In this document: in pieces, positions 54,050 to 63,118 of the stretch | Numbering within the stretch: the stretch's first letter is position 1 | Layout: every line of letters starts with the position of its first letter | Position numbers and translations under genes: made by a program | The notes under the pieces: model-generated | Databases searched by the model: none | What the model was told of the DNA's origin: nothing | The model's input: only the letters and a program-made list of their open reading frames with translations | From: Macrosoma leucophasiata | Lineage: Eukaryota > Arthropoda > Insecta > Lepidoptera > Hedylidae | Length of the DNA stretch: 64,000 nt | Assembly: GCA_036365455.1 (NCBI GenBank) | Contig: JAWQUS010000032.1 | Location: 14,330,001 to 14,394,000, forward strand | Direction of reading: 5' to 3'

Positions 54050-54884
54050 CATAGCAAACCCTCGTCGTCCATTAACAATCCTTGTGCTCATTGCTCATCG
54101 ATTAGATAGTTTGTTATTATTGTCTGATAGTTTACACAGAACTGATACCATTGTCCTATTTTTTTTGTGTCATGAATAGGGCTTAAAACCGTAGTTTGGG
54201 GTAGTAAATAATAATTTTTGGAACGTATAGTCGTATCTTTTGTTCCTGTTTAGGTATATCATAAATGCGAAAGTGGGTATGTTTGTTTGTGAGTTGATGT
54301 TAAACTGAGAGATATTTTGAATCTTGAAAAAGAATATAAGGTTATTATACCTAAATTAAAGAGCACGTGGATGAAGTGTTGGGAATTGTGGGAAATACTG
54401 ATCTCTTTATTCATATTCTTTTTTAGCTTAATTATTACTTATATCTCTTTTGTCTCTTTCTATCTTATGCTTTTGATAAAGTAACCGAGAAAGACAAAGC
54501 TTAATAAATATACCTAATAATGCTAAAACATATTTAATGTAGGTTTAAGAATTTTTGTCCAAAAAATACTAAGAAATGGAGAGTCATACCTATATTGTCA
54601 TTTGAGTTCGCTAGCGCTCAACTCTACCAGACACTAGGTGTAATATCGAAGGATTGTCCGGTCGATGACTTATTGATGCAGTAGTTAGGTCTGATTTGCG
54701 ATTTTTTTATACTCAACCGGAATCTTCTTCGATAGTAAGTACCTACCTTCCATTAGCGGCAGATATTAGGCAATATTGTAGTGGTAATAAGGTGACTGCG
54801 TCCTCAATTTATACCTACTAGCAGTCAACAAAACAGCCTTTCGTTTTCAGATCAATTTACAAAGCTGAAATACACACTAAGATT
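54050..54884. other. No gene seen
   Basis: A degraded Helitron-like start (ATCATAAATGCGAAAGTGGG) at 54257-54280; otherwise AT-rich. Confidence 0.4.
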
Positions 54885-55041
54885 GAGCCTGAGTTGCACC
54901 ACGATAGGTATTTGTTAAAGTTAAAGTTCTTGTAACATTTCACCTACTCTAACTTTGACAGATTTTTATAAGTTAGAGAGGGATGTGAAATTTTACAATA
55001 ACTTTAACTTCAACAAATATCTTGGTGCAACTCAGGCTTAG
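54885..55041. mobile_element. Family H fold-back MITE, copy 2
   Basis: GCCTGAGTTGCACCACGATA faces TCTTGGTGCAACTCAGGCTT. Inner arms are TTTGTTAAAGTTAAAGTTC and AACTTTAACTTCAACAAA. About 155 bp. Confidence 0.8.
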
Positions 55042-55617
55042 GAGTTTTTGGCGGGAACCTTGAAAGAGGCGTATGGTGCTCTTATTTTATTTCATTTTCT
55101 TGGTGTATTTTTAAGTAATATTGAATAAAATTGGTGGCATTTTGTTTGATATAGGTTTATTACAGTGCCCGTGTATAGTGAAATATAATAACAGTGCGAA
55201 AACACGACTTTTCAGGTTGCCTCCAAAACTTCATTGTAAATGTTCTGGTATAGTAGCCATCGCTTTACTCGAATAACTTGACTGTAACTCACTTGACTGA
55301 CATATTATACTCCATAACTTATTTATTTGATACTTACATATTATACTTGATGACTATAATAAACTAACTTTTACACTGCTTAAATAAATACGAAATATCG
55401 TTTTACTTGACACTGGCAATATGCGTAGTAGCGATGCCATAATACCAAAAAAAAAAAAACTCAGGCTTAATCTTTCTAAGAACGTATTCAATTGTTCAAA
55501 ATTATAATTTTTTACAATTTTTTGCTGTTCTCAGTTAATTTTTTTGAACGACTGTTACAATTTCATGTTGAAAGGAAATATAGGTACGTGCTTATATTTC
55601 CTTCAACATGAAATTAA

Positions 55618-55783
55618 TCCCTACTAATATTATAAATGCGAATTGTAAGTTTCTTTGAATACACTTTCACACGAAAACTACGGAACCAATCATAATGTAA
55701 CTTTGTACCTATACATATTCTTGTAGGTATTAAAAGTAACATAGGATACTTTTTAAATGCTAGCGAAGCGAAGTAAAATCTAG
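55618..55783 (+). mobile_element. Helitron-like element
   Basis: TCCCTACTAATATTATAAAT ... AAGTAAAATCTAG, between A and T. An imperfect 21-bp-arm hairpin (55561-55613, TTTCATGTTGAAAGGAAATA and its inverse) ends four bases before its 5' terminus. Confidence 0.7.
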
Positions 55784-55861
55784 TCTATATACAAATAAAT
55801 AAATTTGGAGAGTCTGTTTGTAATATTAAAATGTCCGCTTTTTACTAAATGCATATGTAGG

Positions 55862-56103
55862 TATGTATACACGGTACATATACCAAAACAACATTTTTTA
55901 CAATTTTTGTCTGTCTGTCTGTTTGGCGGGACTAATCTTGGGAACGGTTCGACCGATTTCGACGGAACTTACACTGGCAGATAGCTGATGTACTAAGGAG
56001 TTACTTAGGCTAGTTTTATACTAGCTGCGCCCACGACTTCGTCCGGGTAGATACTGAACAATCATAAACTCTCACGCGGGCGAAGTCGCGGGCACAGCTA
56101 GTA
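55862..56103 (-). repeat. Family N fold-back repeat
   Basis: Reverse complement of 11758-12020: TCTGTCTGTCTGTTTGGCGG, CGACCGATTTCGACGGAAC, ACTAGCTGCGCCCACGACTT and the inverse GCGAAGTCGCGGGCACAGCT at its right end. Confidence 0.65.
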
Positions 56104-56540
56104 GATAATAAATTCGCGATGCGTTTTGTAGAGGCCACTTAAGCAAATGACTAGGTTCGACTATCACGAATTGTTACAAATACCTATGTGTATGTGTAAA
56201 TGGTACTTCGAAATGAAAGTGCTTATTAATCATCTTTAGATGCGTCTAGCAAAGTGTATCTAGACAGCTTACTACGCTGTTTGTTGTATAATCACTAATC
56301 TATCACAATGTTATCTGATAATGGTACCTACGTTGTGACATGTACCTACACGTTTCGTTGTACTGATGTGAAATCTAACTGTATGTTATCAATGTCACCG
56401 ATAAATTATTACTTAATAGAGCAAACACTGATACCGTTCCTGTAATCTCTGTCGGTTCCGATCATTTCCGCCTGTCCTTCTTGTCCTAGAATATTTGAAG
56501 CAAGACCAATCAGACATATACCAATCAGGCATAGACCGCT

Positions 56541-56925
56541 CAGACTTTTAAGGATGAGATTCACAGACCGCACAACGACTTACTTTCAGCAAAGTAGGTA
56601 CGCTTAGTACTGGCAAAGTCACAACCCATAGACCACATTCAGACTTCTAAGGATGAGATTCACAGACCGCACTACGACTTACTTTCAGCAAAGTAGATAC
56701 GCTTCGTACTGGAAAAGTCACAACCCATAGACCGGTTTCAGACTTTTAAGGATGAGATTTCTCAGACCACACTACGACTTACTTTCAGCATAGTAGGTAC
56801 GCTTAGTACTGTAAAAGTCACAACCCATACTTTATTGACAGTTCTAAGCAGACTTTACTTTGTGCAAAGTACGCTAAGTACTGTCACAAAACTCATACTT
56901 TATTGACAGTTCTCTACACAGACAA
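56541..56925. repeat. 99-bp tandem array derived from family G
   Basis: Three units starting CAGACTTTTAAGGATGAGAT (56541, 56640, 56739). Each contains ATTCACAGACCGCACTACGA and CTTACTTTCAGCAAAGTAG, the left arm of the family G fold-back MITE, plus CACAACCCATAGACC. The third unit runs into two inverted right-arm pieces (ATTGACAGTTCTAAGCAGAC) to about 56925. Confidence 0.85.
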
Positions 56926-57177
56926 ACATTGACCCACGTTGTCAAACAAATTAATACATGCAGCTAAAATGCGGCGCGTGTCCGTGCACAGCATGCGTCG
57001 CGGTGAGCCCTCACCTTAAGGAATGAGCAAAATAAACAGTTTGAAGACTCATCTCTGAAACAAAGTAGGCATTGTAATTCTTACTTAAATAGTGAGTCTG
57101 GTAAAAAAGCTGTGACAAAACGTCCGTTGAACTGCATTGATATCGGAATTTATCCGGAGTCCAACGGACTCTCTCAG

Positions 57178-57305
57178 GGCGAGATTCACAGACCGTACTA
57201 CGACTTTACTTTCAAGCAAAGTACGCTTCGAACTGTCAATACTGTACTGACAGTTCTAAGCATACTTTGCTCAAAGTAAAGTCGTTGTGCAGTCTGTGAA
57301 TCTCA
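57178..57305. mobile_element. Family G fold-back MITE, copy 2
   Basis: GGCGAGATTCACAGACCGTA at the left faces TGCAGTCTGTGAATCTCACC at the right, with the AAAGTACGCTTCGAACTGTC inner arm. Only 250 bases from the tandem array built from the same arm. Confidence 0.8.
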
Positions 57306-58212
57306 CCATCAATTTTTATTTCGGGATCGGTCATGATTACTTCGGATAGAAAACATTCAGTTCAGGTAGTTTCGGGGCGTCATTATATTCCAATGAGACG
57401 ATATTTTTTTAATGGGTAGGTAGGTTAGTTTTGTTGCGTAAAGTAAGAATTTGACGAGTGGCACTTTCATGCCTACTTAAGGTGCTATTCCGCGGGTCGC
57501 GACAGTCGTCGGCCGCGCGCGGCTATAGATGCAGTATGAAAATGTATGGAACCGATTCCGCGGCTCGCGAAAGACGCGCGCGGCCGACGACTGTCGCGAG
57601 CCGCTCGCGGCCTTGTTAGGTTAAGATCCCACTACAGCATCATTTCGTTCATCCAGATATGCTGCAAACCATATACCATATACCGCATATTTATAATCTA
57701 AAAAATATATATCCACTAGATTGGCTTTCAAAAAATGGCCGCAAGTATTTTTTATTTTTTAATTTTTGGGACAAAATTTCTTTGACTTGTTTTTTCAATA
57801 AAATATCGTCCACTTCACGGCAATATATGTAAAGACTCTGAAAAATCACGGCAGCCGATGCGCACTTGGCCGCACCTCTTTGCAGCCAGGTGTAAACAGG
57901 TATGATCAAGGAAACGTTTTTACGTTGATGACGTAGATTAATTAGTTATATATCAAATTAAAGCTATTTATTTTCTCATTATTATAGTATGCAGTTGCCA
58001 AATTAAATATGGCCGCAAATAAGGGTTGCTGGCTGTTAAAGATGGTTAATATTGTAAATATTGTGAAAAATAGCTAGCGCGAAACATCACCAGTCAGACG
58101 AGGACAGCCAATGACAGCGATACGACGCTTGTAAATCCATTGCGCATGCGTGGGAGGCTACTTTTCTCAACTATCAAATTACTTTATTAATGTAAAATTA
58201 AATGATTTAAAG

Positions 58213-58422
58213 ATGAAGGCGTGTTTTCTGTGTGACAAAACAAGCAACGTACATAACTTTAATGATGCATCATTCAAAAAGAGTTCGTGAATGTTATTAT
58301 TTCGTCGTAAAAAAATATATAAATATGCCAACACTTTATTAACAATTGAATCCACCGATGCTTTTGGATATCATACAGAGTGTTTTAAAAAAAACAGTTT
58401 TGAAGAAAAGAAAAGAAGATGA
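58213..58422 (+). pseudogene. Zinc-finger-like coding fragment, left arm
   Basis: One frame from ATG: MKACFLCDKTSNVHNFNDAS, FKKSS, a TGA (58288-58290), then MLLFRRKKIYKYANTLLTIE, STDAFGYHTECFKKNSFEEK and a stop at 58420. CxxC (FLCDK preceded by Cys) and HxxC (YHTEC) about 40 residues apart look like a C2HC zinc-binding module of the kind found at the start of some insect transposon-associated proteins. A single stop interrupts it. Family assignment is tentative. Confidence 0.5.
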
Positions 58423-58857
58423 ATTTTAAAAATTTTACAGAACACAAAAAGTAAGTAAAATTTTAATAGAATTTAAAAATAACTAGCTGTGCCCGCGACT
58501 TCGTCCGCGTAGAATTTAACAAAAATATTATTTAGTATATACGCGGACGAAGAAGGCACAGCTAGTTTAATATAATTCATAAATAAAAGTAAATTACTCC
58601 TCATTACACGGGCTATCTGCCAGTGAAAGTCCAGTCAAAATCGGTCCACCTGGCACCCGTTCCCGAAATTAGCCTGAACAAACAGACAGACAAACATTGT
58701 AAAAAATGTTGTTTTGGTCTATTTACGTAAAAACAAACAACATTTTTTACAGTTTTGGTCTTAAATTCTACGCGGACGAAGTCGCGGGCACAGCTAGTTA
58801 TTTTTAAATTCTATTAAAATTTTACTTCCTTTTTGTGTTCTGTAAAATTTTTAAAAT

Positions 58858-59066
58858 TCATCTTCTTTTCTTTTCTTCAAAACTGTTTTTTTAAAACACT
58901 CTGTATGATATCCAAAAGCATCGGTGGATTCAATTGTTAATAAAGTGTCGGCATATTTATATATTTTCTTACGACGAAATAATAACATTCACGAACACTT
59001 TTTGAATGATGCATCATTAAAGTCATGTACATTGCTTGTTTTGTCACACAGAAAACACGCCTTCAT
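58858..59066 (-). pseudogene. Zinc-finger-like coding fragment, right arm
   Basis: Inverted near-copy of 58213-58422 (ATG at 59066 on the minus strand). It has the same TGA after FKKCS, one extra Cys relative to the left copy, and a one-base deletion after the codons for YHTECFK that changes the frame. The shared stop shows that the duplication happened after the gene was already broken. Confidence 0.5.
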
Positions 59067-59518
59067 CTTTAAATAATTTAATTTTACAATAATAAAGTGA
59101 TTTGATTATCTTAACCTATTACGTATTTTCTAAAAAATTAAATTAGTAAATTAAAGCTATTTTTTTGCTCATTATTATGGTATACGGGAGCCAAATTAAT
59201 ACGGCCGCAAATAAGAGTTGCTGGCTGTTAAAGATAAAATAATATAACTAAAAATACTTGGGACCAAATTTTGATAGGCAACCTAGTGGATATAATATAT
59301 TCTCTAGATTATAATGTTGCGTAAAAATTAGGTTTGCGGCATATCTGGATGAACGAAATGATTCTGCAGCGGGATCTTAACCTATGTCTTGAAAATTTCG
59401 AAATTAGTCGGTGTTGTCTGTCAAAATGTCAAACACATTATATGTGCTGTGTAACTAGGCAGTGGTAAAATGAAATAAAACTATTTTTACGGATTTATCT
59501 CGCGTATATTAAACTAAA

Positions 59519-60007
59519 ATGATTTTTAAAATCAACCATTTCATTCATCAGTATTTAAGACCCATTAAAAGTAATATTCCATTACAAAATTCTGGCATTT
59601 ATAAATTAGATTGTGATTGTGGACTCTCATATATTGGTCAAACGAAGAGAGCTGTATCCACCCGCGTTAAAGAGCACATTGCTGATGTCAAAAACCGAAG
59701 AACAGGGAGGTCTGCAGTCTGTGAACACATAGCGGATAAGCCAAACCATTACATCCGGTTTGATAAAATTCAAATACTCGCTAGAGAACACAAACCCATT
59801 CCACGAATGGTACGCGAGGCTATTGAAATTAAAAAACACCCAAATTTCAATAGAGAAGATGGATGGCGATTATCAACATCATGGGATCCCATACTTAGCA
59901 AGATTAAATCCCAGCCGCAGCAGTCTGCAAGACCTCAAGATACCATAAGTAATTATTGTGTTAATCCTGAACGCTACGCAAGGCGTTTACGAAATCGATG
60001 GAGGTAG
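59519..60007 (+). CDS. GIY-YIG endonuclease domain of a PLE
   Basis: 162 codons, uninterrupted. Residues 26-28 are GIY and 38-40 YIG (SGIYKLDCDCGLSYIGQTKR), with the CxC pair (32, 34) typical of PLE endonucleases between them. Arg49 (STRVKEHI), the EH pair (52-53), a His near VCEHIADKPNH, and the acidic NREDGWRLSTSW block (catalytic Glu region and terminal Trp) follow. The C-terminal 35 residues are Gln/Arg-rich. The first six codons come from the inverted terminal repeat, so the ATG is accidental; the natural protein would have an upstream reverse transcriptase that is absent here. If expressed, it could only nick DNA. In the family the domain cuts the target to prime reverse transcription. 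The protein is truncated but the domain looks complete. Confidence 0.85.
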   Translation: MIFKINHFIHQYLRPIKSNIPLQNSGIYKLDCDCGLSYIGQTKRAVSTRVKEHIADVKNRRTGRSAVCEHIADKPNHYIRFDKIQILAREHKPIPRMVREAIEIKKHPNFNREDGWRLSTSWDPILSKIKSQPQQSARPQDTISNYCVNPERYARRLRNRWR

Positions 60008-60072
60008 CTACATATAATTTTTCAAACTTCTGTCAGACAAATGTCACCTCAGTCTGCCCGGGACCACGGAAG

Positions 60073-60093
60073 CTGAAAAGCGACCGAAACGTC
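60073..60093 (+). promoter_or_regulatory. Hammerhead-like core at the PLE repeat boundary
   Basis: CTGAAAAGCGACCGAAACGTC, one base short of the CTGANGA box, then CGAAAC and GTC, the order of a hammerhead ribozyme core. The GTC (60091-60093) lies two bases before the 66-bp repeat begins. PLEs are known to carry such ribozymes. Stem I and stem II pairing is weak by eye, so activity is doubtful. Confidence 0.3.
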
Positions 60094-60412
60094 GGGTTGA
60101 TTTTAAAAATCATTTTAGTTTAATATACGCGAGATAAATCCGTAAAAATAGTTTTATTTCAATGAGTGTAGCTCGCGAAAACCTAAGAACATATCAGTGG
60201 TAAAATGGTTTCACCATAGAGGTTCGTTATGTTTGCGTCATGAAATCCATGGTGTTTCTGAAAACAATATACGCACGGCCGCGCGCGGCTCGCGACAGTC
60301 GGCGGCCGCGCGCGTCTATCGCTAGCCGCGGAATCGGTTCCATACATTTTCATACTGCATCTATAGCCGCGCGCAGCCGACGACTGTCGCGACCCGCGGA
60401 ATAGCACCTTTA

Positions 60413-61365
60413 CAAAGAGAAGTCAAATTGCGGCATTCGAATCTCGCGACGCCTATTCCTTATTATGCAATGCAAACATAAGTGGAACTGCATTAAGCTT
60501 GCAACGATTAAGAATTGCCGTCATTTTATATGTATATTCTGAGTTGATTGCAAATATTGTATTAAGTATAATTGAACTAGATAGGTACTTGTTTACCTAC
60601 TACGAGTATGTCCATACATTTAAAACTGCATGGCTGAGTACCGAATCAATTAGCCTCATTGTAGGTGCGCCCGTTTGCTAATTTAGTGTCATTTAAAAAT
60701 CAATTAATATAGATTAAATTAAGGCAATCCATCCAACCAGACAACGTTTTTATTGAAGATATCGACTTTCGACATTTATTAGAATATCAGTTTATAAAAT
60801 TATGTTGTGAGCTTCACCTTATTAAAAATTACTCAAAAATCCTATTTAGTCATTTTAGCGGCCCGCCGGTGGCTTGTCTTGCAAATGGACTACTTAATAC
60901 TTATGCTTTTATAGGTACCATTGTAAAACCCTAACGCGTACCAGTGTATCTACCTACATTTATAATTCTACGTATTTTACTATTAGTAGCATTATCTTAT
61001 GATAATTGTCTCAAATACAATAGAAAGGTATTGTATTGTATTACGCGTAAACATAGAACCAACTTAAATTTTACAATTTCGCACAATAAAATTATAAACT
61101 TAGATTTTTTTTTCGTTCGACATTGTGAAAGTGAAAGTTTTTTCACATGTTTTTAAATATTGCATAACTGTGATTTTATTGTTTTAGTGCGTACATACCT
61201 AGTTCGCTTGAATTATTCAACACACTATTACGGCGAAAACTTAAAATAAAGCGAAAACTTTTTTAAAGTAAAAAAGTAGGTACCTGCTGTTTAATTAAAC
61301 TGATGTCTTTTATGTATTGGCAAAGAAGTGTGCAGTATTTAGATGATAATGTATGGTGGTAAATG
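60413..61365. other. No gene seen
   Basis: AT-rich sequence with a Helitron-like scrap (AGCGGCCCGCCGGTGGC) at 60858-60875 and no coding signal. Frames 60499-60681 and 60944-61156 have no motif. Confidence 0.4.
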
Positions 61366-61795
61366 TATGGTCATCATTTCAGCCTAAAGACATTTTTCCA
61401 CTGCTGGTCAAAAGCCTCTCATAAAGATTGCCACAACGAACGGTCCCGGGCTGCCCTCATACTGCGATTGCCCGCAACCTTCACCAGGTCGTCGTCGGTC
61501 CACCTCGTGAAGGGCTTGCATACCTACGTTTCGTCTTCCGTTACCTACGCGATTGCCATTCATGAACTCTTCCGAATCAAGGTATCTTCTTCAAAGACCA
61601 TCAGTTCTTCTAGCTATGTGCCCTGTCCACTGCCACTTGAGTTTCGCTATTCGGTAAGCTATGTCTGCTACTTTTGTCCTCATGCGGATCTCCTCATTTT
61701 TTATTCGATCTCGCAGGGAAACTCCAAGCATAGCTCTCTCCATTGTTCTCTGCGTGACCTTGAGCCTTCACATGAGGACCATAGTGAGTAATGTG
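61366..61795 (-). pseudogene. RTE-like LINE C-terminal fragment
   Basis: On the minus strand: EGSRSRRTMERAMLGVSLRD-like block (SQRTMERAMLGVSLRDRIKN reading through a frame change), then MRTKVADIAYRIAKLKWQW and, further on, the LVKVAGNRSMRAA 3' region and TGAAATGATGACC tail. Same family as 12375-13022 and 45710-46445, older and frameshifted. The plus-strand frame 61363-61791 is antisense to it. Confidence 0.75.
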
Positions 61796-61834
61796 ATAAT
61801 GATAACTATTACAAAACAACGTCTTTAAATTAGG

Positions 61835-62009
61835 TGGTAGCGCATCTCCATTTTCAACTCCGGTTTTGGTGTCTCCAGTATTCGTAATAACTATGATACA
61901 GGCAAAAACTTATGCCTCACGGGTGGCAACGCATTTGGATGTCTGGTTTTGTGTAGATGTCTATAGGCTGCAGTATATACCTAGTCATTTACCATTCATG
62001 TAATAAAAA
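61835..62009 (+). repeat. Family A, degraded 3' half
   Basis: Two overlapping decayed pieces (GGTAGCGCATCTCCATTTTC and GGTGGCAACGCATTTGGATG) ending GTAATAAAAATA. Confidence 0.55.
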
Positions 62010-63028
62010 TATAATGAATAGATGCTACGGTCCCCCAAAAACAAGAAGTCTCTGAATGAATTTAAATATTAATTAAAGTAAGGCGAAATATTTTTTGCCC
62101 CTGTTCAAAAATTGCGAGTGTTTCTTATCTGTGATTTAATATTTTTAATGATTCGGCAGGTTGAATTATTCAATACCGTGGCGAACTTTAAATAAATGCG
62201 TGACGTTGCGTCATCACACTTTACGTTTCCATAATGATAATATAATGTCGCGAACTATAATATGTTAATGGGATTCCATGTATGGAGCCATACAGCGAAC
62301 CAGGCCGTTCACATTCTCGATAGGAAATACGAAAACGAGCGTTTCGTCAAAGAATTCGGAGCTTGTGCAGAACTACTTTTAAAATTATCAATTAATAGGT
62401 ACGACATAACAAAATGGTAGCCAAGATTACCAAGGAGTTAGTTTTAACTAGAATTAGAAGTAGCTAAAATAGAGGTCGTCGGGGCACTGAGATTAGCTGT
62501 TAAAATAAATGAAATTAATCAAATATTACCTTATATTATTACTACTTCTTTCATTCTACTACTCTTCAATAAATAGGAAAGAGAAATATATAACTATTTT
62601 GGATTATATACCTAATCCGCAAAAAAATGTAAATGGAGTTGGAGTAGGTATAAGGAGTCACAAAATATTACATACCTACTCGTAATCACAAATAAAACGG
62701 TCTTACAAGTGAAATCAAAAGTGCTTATAAAAATAAGAATTTATAAAAAATGCATTAAGAAGACAAAAAAAAACGGCAGTTCAAATTAATTGAAATACTT
62801 AACTTTTTCTGCATGTCTTTATTTTTCCAGCCTGTATACAATAAAAGTTATTGAATAAAAAAATATTTACTTAGGTACCTACCTATATTATCTATTAAAC
62901 AAAATTTTAATTATTCAAGCAAAAGTGTTTTGCTATGATACTGTCAAATATTACCATTGAATTTGCATCTGGCATGACACCCTACAAACGAACCGTTTTG
63001 TAGGCACTTCAAACAACACATTCAGAAT
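62010..63028. other. Upstream region of the last gene, no other feature
   Basis: AT-rich, with a CpG-containing patch at 62180-62350. No coding frame. It may contain the regulatory region of the gene starting at 63119. Confidence 0.4.
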
Positions 63029-63034
63029 TCAGTC
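63029..63034 (+). promoter_or_regulatory. Candidate initiator
   Basis: TCAGTC matches TCAKTY with a start A at 63031, giving an 88-base leader before the ATG. No TATA box, and no DPE at +28. A second TCAGT at 63074-63078 has AGACGA at +27, one base off. Either could be the start site, or the leader could begin in a distant upstream exon. Confidence 0.25.
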
Positions 63035-63118
63035 CGCACAGCGAAAGACCGTTACGATATGCGAAACATTCGATCAGTGACACGATAATGATATAGACGT
63101 CAGACGAAAGGCGTCAAA

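Larger units (their letters stand above)
57619..59382. mobile_element. 1.76-kb fold-back element, GGTTAAGA ends
   Basis: TIRs GGTTAAGATCCCACTACAGC and inverse GCTGCAGCGGGATCTTAACC; similarity between arms extends over about 150 bp (TTCATCCAGATATGC, ATCCACTAG). TA lies on both sides (57617-57618, 59383-59384). The centre is an inverted duplication: 58168-58519 and 58764-59113 are about 350-bp arms carrying the same zinc-finger-like fragment, around a spacer of family N fold-back sequence. TTTGCGGCC/TTGCTGGCTGTTAAAGAT blocks at 58012 and 59207 are in direct orientation. No transposase core was found. A solo end is at 14900-15026. Confidence 0.7.
59473..60194 (+). mobile_element. Penelope-like retroelement, 5' truncated
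   Basis: 722 bp flanked by the perfect 13-bp repeat CAGTGGTAAAATG (59460-59472, 60195-60207). The ends are a perfect 66-bp inverted repeat (59472-59537 and 60095-60160, starting GAAATAAAACTATTTTTACG), followed on the right only by a 34-bp extension (60161-60194). The interior is the C-terminal GIY-YIG endonuclease domain. Inverted LTR-like ends, variable duplications, 5' truncation and a 34-bp tail are features I know from Penelope-like elements (PLEs). The perfect repeats imply a recent insertion. Confidence 0.85.
57480..60409. mobile_element. Outer TIR element, TTA-flanked, hosting nested insertions
   Basis: Arms of about 133 bp (57480-57612 and 60277-60409) are inverted copies with about five differences. 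They start AGGTGCTATTCCGCGGGTCG and are very GC-rich (CGCGCG motifs). TTA flanks both ends (57477-57479, 60410-60412), as in PIF/Harbinger elements. Each arm also folds on itself (GGCCGCGCGC / GCGCGCGGCC). Removing the nested 57619-59382 and 59473-60194 elements leaves roughly 440 bp, a MITE size. The minus-strand frame 60183-60407 is arm sequence. Confidence 0.75.

Noticed and set aside
56541..56925. CRISPR-like array
   Set aside because: Units are direct 99-bp tandem copies without distinct spacers, and the sequence is eukaryotic; a minisatellite from a MITE arm explains it.
59519..60007. A host GIY-YIG nuclease gene or homing endonuclease
   Set aside because: The CxC pair, the REDGW..S.SW end, the terminal repeats and the target duplication all fit a Penelope-like element; the start codon lies in the terminal repeat.
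61363..61791. 142-codon Ser/His/Cys-rich plus-strand frame
   Set aside because: Antisense of the RTE-like LINE; the same antisense peptide pieces (SSSYVPCPLPLE, NSKHSSLHCSL) appear at 12738 and 45807.
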